The notes: a model not told the origin generated them from the letters alone. DNA of 38,153 nucleotides from an uncultured Lachnospiraceae bacterium (GCA_910584585.1 CAJUBP010000049.1:1-38153); one strand, 5' to 3'. Positions 15,511 to 24,528 are shown, numbered from the stretch's first letter. Made by a program: numbers and translations.

Positions 15511-16260
15511 TTATTTATAGCAGACAATCTTGCCGAAATCTGCTTTCAGAGAAGCTCCGCCAACCAGTCCGCCGTCGATATCCGGTTTGGAGAACAATTC
15601 TGCAGCATTTCCTGCATTTACAGATCCGCCGTACTGGATACGGATTGCCTCTGCGGTTGCCTCGTCATACACCTCTTTGATGCAGGCACGGATTGCAGCG
15701 CAAACTTCTTCTGCCTGGTCGGAGGTAGCGGTCTCGCCGGTTCCGATTGCCCAGATGGGCTCATAAGCGATCACTGCGCTCTTCGCCTGATCTGCGGTTA
15801 CATTCTGGAATGCAATCTTAATCTGCATACGGATCCAGTCAATGTAAATGCCCTGTTTTCTCTGGGTCAGAGACTCTCCGCAGCAGATAATCGGAGTAAT
15901 GCCGTGCTCAAATGCTTTCAAAACTTTCTTATTCACGGTTTCATCTGTCTCCGCAAAATATTCTCTTCTCTCAGAGTGGCCGATTACTACGTATTTCACG
16001 CCTGCGTCGGTCAGCATATTGGGAGAAATTTCTCCGGTATACGCGCCGCTTTCCTCAAAATACATATTTTCTGCGCCGATATTGATGTTGGAGCCTTTTG
16101 CAGCTTCCATTGCAGGAATGATGTCGATGGCCGGTACGCAGAATACCACGTCCACATCCTCATTTGCCACCAATGGTTTCAGTTCATTTACCAGAGCAAC
16201 TGCCTCGCTTGGAGTTTTGTTCATTTTCCAGTTGCCTGCAATAATTTTCTTTCTTGCCAT
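15511..16260 (-). CDS. tpiA: Triosephosphate isomerase
   Basis: A 249-residue TIM-barrel enzyme that interconverts dihydroxyacetone phosphate and glyceraldehyde 3-phosphate in glycolysis. The N-terminal GNWKMNKT carries the catalytic lysine, VIGHSERREYF the catalytic histidine, and AYEPIWAIGTG the catalytic glutamate with the phosphate-gripping loop 6. YGGSVNAGNAAEL and GGLVGGASL complete the phosphate site. Full length, with GAGGAT before the ATG. It follows pgk by 81 bases on the same strand and is probably co-transcribed with it. Confidence 0.98.
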   Translation of the reverse strand: MARKKIIAGNWKMNKTPSEAVALVNELKPLVANEDVDVVFCVPAIDIIPAMEAAKGSNINIGAENMYFEESGAYTGEISPNMLTDAGVKYVVIGHSERREYFAETDETVNKKVLKAFEHGITPIICCGESLTQRKQGIYIDWIRMQIKIAFQNVTADQAKSAVIAYEPIWAIGTGETATSDQAEEVCAAIRACIKEVYDEATAEAIRIQYGGSVNAGNAAELFSKPDIDGGLVGGASLKADFGKIVCYK

Positions 16261-16341
16261 AATCTTATCCTCTTCTTAGATTTTATTTTTAGAAAGTCCC
16301 TATGCCTGCAAAGCCTTTCGAACTTTCTGTTATCTGCAATT

Positions 16342-17550
16342 TTATTTGTTGGTTGCCGCTGCCACGCCTGGAAGCTCTTTGCCTTCCAGGAATTCCAGGG
16401 AAGCTCCGCCGCCGGTGGAAATATGGCTCATCTTGTCGCCGAATCCCAGCTGATTTACTGCCGCTGCGGAATCTCCGCCGCCGATAATGGTGGTTGCGTC
16501 TGTTTCTGCCAGAGCTTTAGCCACTGCAATGGTTCCCTTTGCAAGAGTAGGATTCTCAAATACGCCCATCGGTCCGTTCCAAACAACAGTCTTTGCAGTC
16601 TTTACTGCCTCCGCGAACATTTCTGCGGTCTTGGGTCCGATATCGCATCCTTCCCGATCCGCCGGCATATCTTTCGCGTCATACATCACAACGTCTACCG
16701 GAGCGTCAATGGGGTTGGGGAATTCTGTAATCGTTGCAGAATCTACCGGAAGCAGCAATTTCTTTTCCAGCTTCTCAGCCTTTGCAATCATTTCTTTACA
16801 GTAATCCACCTTGGAGTCATCCACCAGAGACTTACCGATTTCGTAACCCTGTGCTTTTAAGAAAGTATAAGCCATGCCGCCGCCGATAATCAAAGTATCG
16901 CATTTCTCCAGAAGGTTAGAAATAACATTCAGTTTATCCGCCACTTTTGCGCCGCCTAAAATTGCAACGAAAGGCCTTACCGGATTCTCAACTGCATTTC
17001 CAAGGAAATCAATTTCTTTCTGCATCAGATAGCCAACTGCTGCAGTGTCAACCAATTCCGAAACGCCTACGTTGGAGCAATGAACCCTGTGAGCGGTCCC
17101 AAACGCGTCATTTACAAAAACATCGCAGAGAGAAGCCAGATCTTTGGAGAATGCTTCGCCGTTCTTGGTTTCTTCTGCACGGTAACGGGTATTCTCCAGC
17201 AAAATCACTTCGCCGTCTTTCATTGCCTCTACGGCTGCTTTGGCATTGGGGCCTACCACTTCCGGATCAGCGGCAAATTTCACTTCCTGTCCCAACAGTT
17301 CTGTAAGTCTTGCCGCTACCGGCGCCAGGGATAATTCCGGTTTGGGTTCTCCCTTGGGTTTGCCCAGGTGAGAGCAGAGAATTACTTTTCCGCCGTCCGC
17401 AATCAATTTCTTGACGGTCGGAAGAGCTGCCACCAGACGGTTCTCATCTGTAATTTTCCCTTCTTTCAAAGGAACGTTAAAATCGCATCTGCAAAGTACG
17501 CGTTTGCCCTTTACATTGATGTCGTCTACTGAAACTTTATTTAAAGACAT
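16342..17550 (-). CDS. pgk: Phosphoglycerate kinase
   Basis: A 402-residue two-domain kinase that makes ATP from 1,3-bisphosphoglycerate. The N-domain has RVLCRCDFNVPLKEGK and CSHLGKPKGEPKPELSLAPV (substrate binding). The C-domain has FVAILGGAKVADK, WNGPMGVFENP and TIIGGGDSAAAV (nucleotide site). The start at 17550 was chosen because AGGAGG precedes it and it begins MSLNKVSVDDI as in related enzymes; an open extension of 78 codons upstream covers the gap terminator and is not part of the protein. It lies between gap and tpiA, in a normal glycolytic order. Confidence 0.98.
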   Translation of the reverse strand: MSLNKVSVDDINVKGKRVLCRCDFNVPLKEGKITDENRLVAALPTVKKLIADGGKVILCSHLGKPKGEPKPELSLAPVAARLTELLGQEVKFAADPEVVGPNAKAAVEAMKDGEVILLENTRYRAEETKNGEAFSKDLASLCDVFVNDAFGTAHRVHCSNVGVSELVDTAAVGYLMQKEIDFLGNAVENPVRPFVAILGGAKVADKLNVISNLLEKCDTLIIGGGMAYTFLKAQGYEIGKSLVDDSKVDYCKEMIAKAEKLEKKLLLPVDSATITEFPNPIDAPVDVVMYDAKDMPADREGCDIGPKTAEMFAEAVKTAKTVVWNGPMGVFENPTLAKGTIAVAKALAETDATTIIGGGDSAAAVNQLGFGDKMSHISTGGGASLEFLEGKELPGVAAATNK

Positions 17551-17673
17551 AATACATTTCCTCCTGCTTGATTCTAAAATAAATTCTTTCTGTTCGCTGC
17601 TTCGGCGGCGCATTTCCCCTACGGGCCTGTACAAAACCAGGGGACACACTTCCTCCGCATGGACCTGCACGCC

Positions 17674-17708
17674 AAAAAGGGTCCGGTCCTTCAAAGACCG
17701 GACCCTTT
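17674..17708 (-). terminator. Strong rho-independent terminator between gap and pgk
   Basis: A perfect 10-bp stem GGGTCCGGTC / GACCGGACCC with a seven-base loop is followed on the minus strand by TTTTT. It lies about 115 bases past the gap stop codon and 124 bases before pgk. It could reduce read-through so that gap is expressed more than pgk-tpiA. Nothing else was recognised in 17551-17819. Confidence 0.85.
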
Positions 17709-17819
17709 CTGAGTCTTGGGAGCTGTCCAAAAACATGATAACGGACAACTCTGTATCTGCGCCTGCGGCAGCTTTCCGCTTCAATGCATGCCTGCCGTGC
17801 AGTTGATCATGATCGATAA

Positions 17820-18836
17820 TTATGCTAATTCACTGAAATATTTGATTGTACGAACCATCTGGCTTGTGTAGCTGTTCTCGTTGTCATACCAGGAAACAAC
17901 CTGTACTTCAAATAAGTCGTCAGAAACCTTGGAAACCATAGTCTGTGTAGCATCGAATAAGGAACCAAATCTCATTCCTACGATATCGCTGGATACGATT
18001 TCGTCTTCATTGTATCCGAAAGATTCATTTGCTGCTGCCTTCATAGCTGCGTTGATGCCGTCTACGGTTACGTCATTGCCCTTAACAACTGCTGTTAAGA
18101 TTGTGGTGGAACCTGTCGGGGTCGGCACACGCTGCGCAGAACCGATTAACTTACCATTCAATTCCGGAATAACAAGGCCGATTGCCTTAGCAGCGCCTGT
18201 GCTGTTCGGAACAATATTTACTGCTGCTGCACGGGATCTTCTCAGATCGCCTTTTCTCTGAGGTCCGTCTAATGTCATCTGATCGCCTGTGTAAGCGTGA
18301 ATAGTGCACATAATACCGGACTGGATTGCTGCATATTTGTTCAAAGCGTCAGCCATCGGAGCCAGGCAGTTAGTTGTACAGGAAGCTGCGGAGATAATGG
18401 TATCTTCTGCCTTCAATGTCTCATGGTTGGTATTGAAAACGATAGTAGGAAGATCATTTCCTGCCGGAGCAGAGATAACAACTTTACGCGCGCCTGCATT
18501 GATATGAGCCTGTGCTTTGTCTTTGGAGGTGTAGAATCCGGAGCACTCCAGAACAACGTCTACCTTTAATTCTCCCCATGGGCAGTTATTTGCGTCCGGG
18601 AAAGCGTAGATCTTGATTTCTTTTCCATCAACAGTAATGGAATCTTCACCAGCAATTACTTTGTCTGCCAATGCGTATTTTCCTTGAGATGAATCATATT
18701 TTAACAAGTGTGCCAACATTTTAGGGCTTGTTAAATCGTTGATTGCTACTACTTCGTACCCTTCTGCACCAAACATCTGTCTGAATGCCAAACGGCCGAT
18801 ACGTCCGAAACCATTGATTGCTACTCTTACTGACAT
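17820..18836 (-). CDS. gap: Glyceraldehyde-3-phosphate dehydrogenase, type I
   Basis: A 338-residue NAD-dependent enzyme of lower glycolysis. The Rossmann motif is AINGFGRIGRLAFRQM; the acidic residue in VAINDLTS indicates NAD preference. The catalytic cysteine is in SAASCTTNCLAPM, and the C-terminal WYDNENSYTSQMVRTI is conserved. AGGAGG precedes ATG. It has its own promoter at 18902-18930 and is followed by a strong terminator, then pgk and tpiA. Confidence 0.98.
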   Translation of the reverse strand: MSVRVAINGFGRIGRLAFRQMFGAEGYEVVAINDLTSPKMLAHLLKYDSSQGKYALADKVIAGEDSITVDGKEIKIYAFPDANNCPWGELKVDVVLECSGFYTSKDKAQAHINAGARKVVISAPAGNDLPTIVFNTNHETLKAEDTIISAASCTTNCLAPMADALNKYAAIQSGIMCTIHAYTGDQMTLDGPQRKGDLRRSRAAAVNIVPNSTGAAKAIGLVIPELNGKLIGSAQRVPTPTGSTTILTAVVKGNDVTVDGINAAMKAAANESFGYNEDEIVSSDIVGMRFGSLFDATQTMVSKVSDDLFEVQVVSWYDNENSYTSQMVRTIKYFSELA

Positions 18837-18901
18837 GTTAATTCCTCCTAATTTTGAATGAATTTTGTTTTTTCTTTGGATATATTACCCAACTTGCCTA
18901 T

Positions 18902-18953
18902 ATTTTAACTAATATCAGAGAAAAATTCAAGGGGCTTTTTTAACTTTGTTAAA
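18902..18953 (-). promoter_or_regulatory. Promoter and palindromic operator-like site of gap
   Basis: TTGAAT (18925-18930) and TAAAAT (18902-18907) on the minus strand are spaced by 17 bases. Directly upstream is the palindrome TTTAACAAAGTTAAA (18939-18953), a candidate regulator site. The ends of this palindrome are also AT-rich and could form a small hairpin, so the operator role is only a suggestion. Confidence 0.65.
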
Positions 18954-19030
18954 TTTTTCATAATCTTTTTATATTTGGAAGGAATCCGGCAGATCCATCT
19001 GCATCCAAACTTAAAAAGTCAGCTGGAATA

Positions 19031-20788
19031 TTATATCCTGTTCGTATTCAATTCTATCATCGTATTGTTCATATTCAGCACCCGCGTATATTGGAAATTT
19101 GTCATAAGCCTGCGAACCAGCGCAATTCCCCCCACAGACGCTCCTTCTTCCTTCACTTCCGCCTCCAGCGGGTTAAAGGGAATGCCGTCGTCCCGGATCT
19201 TTAAAATATATTTGCCGTCCTGAATGGCAAAGCTGACGTCGATGTAATTTTTCTGATTGCCGCGATAACCGTACTTTACAATATTAGACGCAATTTCCTC
19301 CAGAGCCAGCCCCATCAAATTCGCGTCCTGCTCCACAATCTTATTTTCCATGCAGAACGCAAAAAGCTGATCCCGCAGAGCCGCCACATCCTGCAGATTA
19401 TTTTCTATGGAACAATCCAGACATTCCTCTTCCGTCACCTGGGGCAGCATATACATCCCGCCGCCTGGCAGCCTCCCGGCATTCTGTCTCATCCTGCGGT
19501 AACATCCGCCAATCAGAATCGTCAGAACTTCACTGGCTACAGCAGCCCCGCACACTCCCGGAAGGCCCCAGGCAAACATCCCCGCCAGGGTCAAAGGCAC
19601 AATCACCGCAAATCCCTGCAGCGCTGTAATCACCGTAGACAGCCCCGGCTGCAGAATCGTCTGATAATAAGACATCAGGAACTTATTGTACACATAAAAG
19701 GGAAAACTGCACGCAAAAATGCGAAGGGCTGTTTTGCACAGTTCCAGCAGCCCTCCCTCTGTAATGCCGAACAATCCTGCAATTCCCTGAGGAAACATCA
19801 GAAATACCAAAAGCAGCCCTCCAATGACAGCGTAACTGTAGCTGAGCACCTTTTTACAGAGGGCGCGGATTCCGTAATAATCTTTTTCTCCGTACAAAAC
19901 TCCCGCAATATTGGGAATCAGCCCGATGATTCCTCCCACGCACAGTTCCGCAATCAGCACCGCGTTGACACAGACAGAATACACAGCCATGGGATCATTT
20001 CCCAGAAACCGCACAATGGCGGAATTGATGATCATGGATTTCAACGCGGACATCAGAGTAAAGGCGGCGCTGGGAATGCCTGCCCTTGCCACCAGCTTGA
20101 GGTGGGAAAACACCTGATTGTCCGGTTTCCGTATCTGAAGCATCCGGTTTTGGGAGCGCAGATAAAAAATCACGGTGACCATGCCTGCCAGATAACCAAT
20201 CACCGTAGACAGCGCGCTTCCCGCCATTCCCATCTGAAACGCCTGCAAAAACACAAAATCCAAAACAAGGTTCACAGCATTTGCAATGATAAAAAGGGCG
20301 CTGCCCAACTGAGGATGATTGTCCGCATTCATAAAATAGCAGAAAATAATGGCTGCAGTCAAAATGGGAATCCCGCCGAAATTCACCATAATATAAGGCT
20401 CTGCCAATGACGCCAGCTGTTCATTTCCAGCCAGCGCCAGGGCTAACGGCCCGGGAAGCAGCGGCGTAAGCAGCACAAATACGCAGGTCAAACAAATGCC
20501 TGACGCCAGGGCGGCAGTGAATACCCCGCTGGCTCTTGCCAGTTCCCGCTTTCCCAAAAGCACAGCTGCTTCCGCCGCCCCGCCTATGGCCAGCATCATT
20601 GCCGGCATTTGAAGAAGCAGCAGCACCGGCATGGAAATCTCGATAGCCGCCATCGCTTCCGGCCCTAAAATATTTCCCACAATCATTCCGTCCACCACAT
20701 TTCCAAGCTGCATGGCAATGGTCATCAGCACCCCGGGAAGGATGTACTGGCGGACTTTTCTGTTGATTAAATATGCATTTCTCTCCAT
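19031..20788 (-). CDS. MATE-family transporter fused to a C-terminal GHKL/RsbW-type ATPase domain
   Basis: A 585-residue protein. Residues 1-430 are a full MATE antiporter with 12 predicted helices, beginning KVRQYILPGVLMTIAMQLGN. After RRMRQNAGRLPGGG, a soluble domain (455-585) follows. It has an N-box ALEEIASNIVKYGY (495-508), a G1 box IRDDGIPFNP (531-540) and a G2 box SVGGIALV (551-558). This is the ATP-binding arrangement of serine-kinase anti-sigma factors. The open frame is continuous through the join, so the fusion is not an assembly of two adjacent stops. MATE proteins export cationic drugs or metabolites; the soluble domain might sense ATP or phosphorylate a partner. No STAS-domain partner is nearby. 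The start has only a weak GGGACAGG site. Confidence 0.88.
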   Translation of the reverse strand: MERNAYLINRKVRQYILPGVLMTIAMQLGNVVDGMIVGNILGPEAMAAIEISMPVLLLLQMPAMMLAIGGAAEAAVLLGKRELARASGVFTAALASGICLTCVFVLLTPLLPGPLALALAGNEQLASLAEPYIMVNFGGIPILTAAIIFCYFMNADNHPQLGSALFIIANAVNLVLDFVFLQAFQMGMAGSALSTVIGYLAGMVTVIFYLRSQNRMLQIRKPDNQVFSHLKLVARAGIPSAAFTLMSALKSMIINSAIVRFLGNDPMAVYSVCVNAVLIAELCVGGIIGLIPNIAGVLYGEKDYYGIRALCKKVLSYSYAVIGGLLLVFLMFPQGIAGLFGITEGGLLELCKTALRIFACSFPFYVYNKFLMSYYQTILQPGLSTVITALQGFAVIVPLTLAGMFAWGLPGVCGAAVASEVLTILIGGCYRRMRQNAGRLPGGGMYMLPQVTEEECLDCSIENNLQDVAALRDQLFAFCMENKIVEQDANLMGLALEEIASNIVKYGYRGNQKNYIDVSFAIQDGKYILKIRDDGIPFNPLEAEVKEEGASVGGIALVRRLMTNFQYTRVLNMNNTMIELNTNRI

Positions 20789-21010
20789 AACTTTACCTGT
20801 CCCTTACATTTTTCTGTTCATAAATTCTATCAAAAAAGCCGGACCTGCTGTCGGTTTTGGAACACTTCGCAGTTTTTCCTGCATTCTTTGCTTAGGAACT
20901 GTTCCCTACAGGGCAACAGATAACTGTTTTGAATTTCTATTTGACATTATCGGGCAACTGGACTATGATCTCTCTGTACGCAGGATTGCCTGCGCCCGTA
21001 ATAAAGATTA

Positions 21011-21070
21011 CATGAAATCTGGCGTGAAGTGGGGCGGCAGATTGCGGGAATGAATTTTAAGACACGCTCT
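21011..21070. repeat. Extragenic repeat, family B copy 1
   Basis: Starts CATGAAATCTGGCGTGAAGT and ends AAGACACGCTCT. About 60 bp, nearly identical to parts of 22024-22060 and 26203-26263. It sits in the leader of the PHP gene, and its end lies 33 bases before that gene's start. The rest of 20789-21010 shows no gene. Confidence 0.85.
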
Positions 21071-21103
21071 AAGACACGCCCCAGACAAAAAGGAGGACAT
21101 GCC

Positions 21104-21904
21104 ATGCTTTGGGATACCCATATGCACACACATTTTTCCACTGACAGCCAGGCAGATACTGAAGAAATGATTCAGGCTTCTGTCCATGCAGAGGTTGACG
21201 GCATCTGCTTCACCGATCATCTGGATTTGGATTACGATTCATCCAATGAATCTTTCATCCTTGACATTCCCGAGTATTTCCGGGAAATGCAGGCTGTCCG
21301 AAAAAAATACGACGGCAGATTTCCGGTTCTTACGGGAATCGAGATCGGGCTGCAGCCCCACCTTGCAGATCGGCTTCCCCAGATCATTGAACAATATCCT
21401 TTTGACTTTGTCATTGGTTCTTCTCATGTGGTTCACGGTCAGGACCCTTACTATCCGGAATATTATCTGGGAAAAACAGAGACGGAAGCATACCGTAAGT
21501 ATTTTGAATCCATATTGGAAAACCTGGCCGCCCTTGACTGTTTTGACGTATACGGACACCTGGATTATGTGGTTCGCTACGGTCCGACGAAAAATGAAAA
21601 CTATTCTTATGATAAATTTTCAGATGTGTTAGACGAAATTCTGCGCACTTTGATTGAGAAAGGAAAGGGCCTGGAATTGAATACCGGCGGGTTTAAGTAT
21701 GGTCTTGGGCACCCGAACCCCACGGAACGCGTTCTGAAACGTTACCGGGAACTGGGCGGAGAAATTATTACCGTTGGAGCCGACGGGCATAAGCCGGAAC
21801 ATGTCGCTTATGATTTTGCAAAGGTTCCTGAGATCTTGAAGCAGGCAGGATTTGAATATTATACCGTGTTTCAGGAAAGGAAGCCTGTGTTTTATCGGCT
21901 GTAA
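21104..21904 (+). CDS. PHP-domain phosphatase, histidinol-phosphatase (HisJ/HisK) family
   Basis: A 266-residue metal-dependent phosphoesterase. The trinuclear-metal motifs are visible: DTHMHTHFSTDS at the N-terminus, FTDHLDLDY, TGIEIGLQ, IGSSHVVHG, YGHLDYVVRY and VGADGHKPEH. These match the PHP-type histidinol-phosphatase that releases phosphate from histidinol phosphate in histidine synthesis. No other his gene is present here, so it could serve another phosphate ester. The start at 21104 was chosen because AGGAGG lies seven bases upstream; an open extension of 25 codons is family B repeat sequence. Confidence 0.88.
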   Translation: MLWDTHMHTHFSTDSQADTEEMIQASVHAEVDGICFTDHLDLDYDSSNESFILDIPEYFREMQAVRKKYDGRFPVLTGIEIGLQPHLADRLPQIIEQYPFDFVIGSSHVVHGQDPYYPEYYLGKTETEAYRKYFESILENLAALDCFDVYGHLDYVVRYGPTKNENYSYDKFSDVLDEILRTLIEKGKGLELNTGGFKYGLGHPNPTERVLKRYRELGGEIITVGADGHKPEHVAYDFAKVPEILKQAGFEYYTVFQERKPVFYRL

Positions 21905-21912
21905 TCCGAAAG

Positions 21913-22062
21913 GCACGCTCTAGAGCGTATCTTAAAATTGCTTTCCGCAAGATGTCGTCCCAATTTACATCAGATTTTATGCTGGATTTAGGAGGTGTAG
22001 TGGGCTACATTGACTAAATTCAGCATGAAATCTGGTGTGAAGTGGGGCGGCAGATTGCGGAA
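21913..22062. repeat. Extragenic palindrome, family B copy 2, between convergent genes
   Basis: Begins at CACGCTCTAGAGCGT. A large inverted repeat is centred near 22002: the inner arms (21971-21991 and 22014-22034) match at 19 of 21 positions, and outer arms TTTCCGCAA (from 21942) and TTGCGGAAA (to 22062) continue the stem. It lies between the 3' ends of the PHP gene and the beta-propeller gene and could serve both as a terminator. Confidence 0.85.
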
Positions 22063-22138
22063 ATCTGCCATTTTCTGACAGCCCCCTTTTATTCTCCCGC
22101 ACATAAGAGAAAATACTCTCTAAAAACACGGGCGTCTT

Positions 22139-24526
22139 CTATTGTTCCAGCTCCGAGAGCTTACTGCCGTCCGCAAGGCTGTACTCTTCCATTCTGCCAT
22201 TGGAACACAGCAGATAAAAACGTTCCCCAATATATGTCCCCCGCACCCTGTCAGAGTAAATCCCGCTGTCACTGCAGTCAATCTTCATTTTCTCCTGAAA
22301 AGCGCCGTCTGCGAAGGTAAACAATACATACTCGGAGCGGTAATCCTCTTCATAATCTTCCGCGTAAAAGCCAAAGAGGTTCTTATCCGTATCAATAAAC
22401 ACTGATTTGTAGTCATACAAAGCCATGGCGTAATCGTAGGGCAGAATAAGCTTAGACTGCTCTTTCACGTCTGAAGGGTCAGAAATATCAAACATTGACA
22501 GCTTCATGCCGTCTGTGGCCCCGGTCTTCTCATCCGCCTCCATGCCGATTCCCAACAGAAGGTTTTCCCCATAGAAATGCAGGTATTCCGAAAACCCGCT
22601 GATTTTCAGTTCTCCCAGAATCTTAGGCTCTCTGGGATTTGACAAATCCACGGAAAACAGCGGATCCGTCTGGCGGAATGTGACAAAGTAACCTGCGTCC
22701 CCCATAAACCTTGCAGAGTAAATGAGTTCATCTTTTGCCAGATTTTCAATCTTTCCCGCCGTTTTTAAATTCTCATCCAGCACATACAGACTGTTGGAAG
22801 TCTCAAAATCCACACCGTCATTTCCTATCACTTCTCCTGTGATATCATCCTTTATCTCCTGTACATTCTGGCTTTCCACTGTGGTTACCATGCGCAGATA
22901 TCCTTTGTGTTCATTCATTGCCATGTCATCCCTAAGGATTCCTTTCACAGTGCCTTCCGCCTCTTTTTTCATTTTCCCGTCCTGATAGGAAAAACGGAAT
23001 ATTCTGGTGCTGTCGCTCTGCCTTCCTTTGGTTCCATAATCTACATACATACTGTCCGTCACATAAATGTTGTTTTTGCTGACATAAAATTTATCCGCTG
23101 CCGTCACAATAGCTGTGGTGTCTGTAAATTGATCTGGCTGTTCCATATTGATGGAAGCCATCACCAGATAAGCCGCCGTCTCTGTGTCCTCCGGCAGATA
23201 AATCTTCTCCGGCGCCAGAGGTTCTCCGTCAATTTCAGGAATATACGCCTGATAATCCTTTTCCAGCCTGGGCCTGAAAGCATTGCAGGCGTTAAAAAAG
23301 TACAGATATCCGTCAGAGATTCTGGAATCCCTGTAACTTCCTTTTATCGTAAAGGTGTGATATAATTCCGGATTCTTCCGATCCTCAATGTTATATACAT
23401 GAATTTTGCTGAAAGACGTTTCTCTGTAACCATCCCCCGGATCATAAGAAAATATTTCATCCACAAACCCTTTCAGACCGTCCAGTAAATTCCCGCTTTC
23501 CGTATCCGCTTCCTGGGTATCGCTGACCCAGCCGCTTTCTATCACCACCAGGCTGTCCTTCCACACATAGATCCGCTGGATTTCATGATCAAATCCTTCG
23601 ATTCTGGCTGTTTCTTTCAGGCCGTCTTTTGTATCCGCAATCTGAACTGCATGCCTGCCTGTCCGGTTTTCAAAAACCACCTGATAGAGATACCTCCCAT
23701 CATTTTTCATAATATCCGCTTCTTCCACTTCCGCTTCCTGCTGGTTGGTTTTCCCATAATCTTCTGAACCGGAACTCTCCTGGGAACTGCCTTCCGCCGA
23801 TACTGCATCTTCCGCTGCGCTTTCCGCAAACAACGCGGCTCCGTCTTCTCCCTTTGTATCAGCTCCGCCGGAATCCATCGCCCGTTCTTCTACATAAGCT
23901 GTCATCTTCTCCTGTTCTTCCCAAATATCCGAAAATGCATGATACAATTCCTGATAGGACGTGCCTTCTTCCGTCACTTTTTCCGCTGCTTTCTCCTGAG
24001 GTTGTTCTGCTGTCAGCTCCGTTTCAGCCGATTCCTTAGGAATTGCCTGTTCCCAGTCTACGGAACGTCCCGCCGCAAACAGAATCACTGCCAGACAGGC
24101 TGCCGCTGCCCCTGTTGCGCACCACCATCTGCGGTAACTTTTCTTCCCATTATCCTTTTTTTCTCCCATAGACGCGCCTCCTTTCTCCTTTACTTTTCCC
24201 ATGTTGATTTCCGATTTCTTTTTCAGATCCTTCTCTTCTGCTCCGATTTCTGATTCCTTTTTCAGATCCTTCTCTTCTGCTCCGATTTCTGATTCCTTTT
24301 TCAGATCCTTCTCTTCTGCTCCGATTTCTGATTCCTTTTTCAGATCCTTTTCTTCTGCCCCGACTTCCGGCTTCCTGTCCATCCCTTCTTCCAGAGTTCT
24401 TTTCAGCCATTCCTCCATCTGCTTTGGCTTCAGTTTCTCCGGAATCGGCTCTGATTCAGCAGCTTCTTTTACATATTTCTTTATGGACTCTTCTGTCCAT
24501 TGCTCCTTCATTTCCTGCTTTTCCAT
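22139..24526 (-). CDS. Membrane-anchored beta-propeller protein, probable anti-sigma or sensor partner of the ECF factor
   Basis: A 795-residue protein. Residues 1-132 are charged and cytoplasmic, and contain four 13-residue repeats (GAEEKDLKKESEI, about 55-107). One transmembrane helix follows at about 134-153 (RRWWCATGAAAACLAVILFA). The outside part has a linker rich in Glu, Ser and Ala, then EVEEADIMKNDGRYLYQV, the entry motif of the secreted beta-propeller family (PF09826), extending to the C-terminus. It overlaps the sigma gene's ribosome site and begins two bases after its stop: GGAGGTG precedes ATG at 24526 (a GTG two codons earlier is also possible). The topology (cytoplasmic N-part, one helix, large outside domain) and the coupling indicate an anti-sigma factor or a surface sensor. 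The N-part has no ZAS zinc motif. Confidence 0.85.
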   Translation of the reverse strand: MEKQEMKEQWTEESIKKYVKEAAESEPIPEKLKPKQMEEWLKRTLEEGMDRKPEVGAEEKDLKKESEIGAEEKDLKKESEIGAEEKDLKKESEIGAEEKDLKKKSEINMGKVKEKGGASMGEKKDNGKKSYRRWWCATGAAAACLAVILFAAGRSVDWEQAIPKESAETELTAEQPQEKAAEKVTEEGTSYQELYHAFSDIWEEQEKMTAYVEERAMDSGGADTKGEDGAALFAESAAEDAVSAEGSSQESSGSEDYGKTNQQEAEVEEADIMKNDGRYLYQVVFENRTGRHAVQIADTKDGLKETARIEGFDHEIQRIYVWKDSLVVIESGWVSDTQEADTESGNLLDGLKGFVDEIFSYDPGDGYRETSFSKIHVYNIEDRKNPELYHTFTIKGSYRDSRISDGYLYFFNACNAFRPRLEKDYQAYIPEIDGEPLAPEKIYLPEDTETAAYLVMASINMEQPDQFTDTTAIVTAADKFYVSKNNIYVTDSMYVDYGTKGRQSDSTRIFRFSYQDGKMKKEAEGTVKGILRDDMAMNEHKGYLRMVTTVESQNVQEIKDDITGEVIGNDGVDFETSNSLYVLDENLKTAGKIENLAKDELIYSARFMGDAGYFVTFRQTDPLFSVDLSNPREPKILGELKISGFSEYLHFYGENLLLGIGMEADEKTGATDGMKLSMFDISDPSDVKEQSKLILPYDYAMALYDYKSVFIDTDKNLFGFYAEDYEEDYRSEYVLFTFADGAFQEKMKIDCSDSGIYSDRVRGTYIGERFYLLCSNGRMEEYSLADGSKLSELEQ
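24207..24362. repeat. 39-bp x 4 tandem repeat inside the beta-propeller gene
   Basis: Units begin at 24207, 24246, 24285 and 24324. Units 2 and 3 are identical; 1 and 4 differ at a few bases. Each encodes 13 charged residues of the cytoplasmic segment. Copy-number change by slippage would keep the frame. Confidence 0.95.
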
Positions 24527-24528
24527 CG

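Noticed and set aside
17551..17784. An N-terminal extension of phosphoglycerate kinase
   Set aside because: It crosses the gap terminator hairpin; the real start has AGGAGG and matches the family N-terminus.
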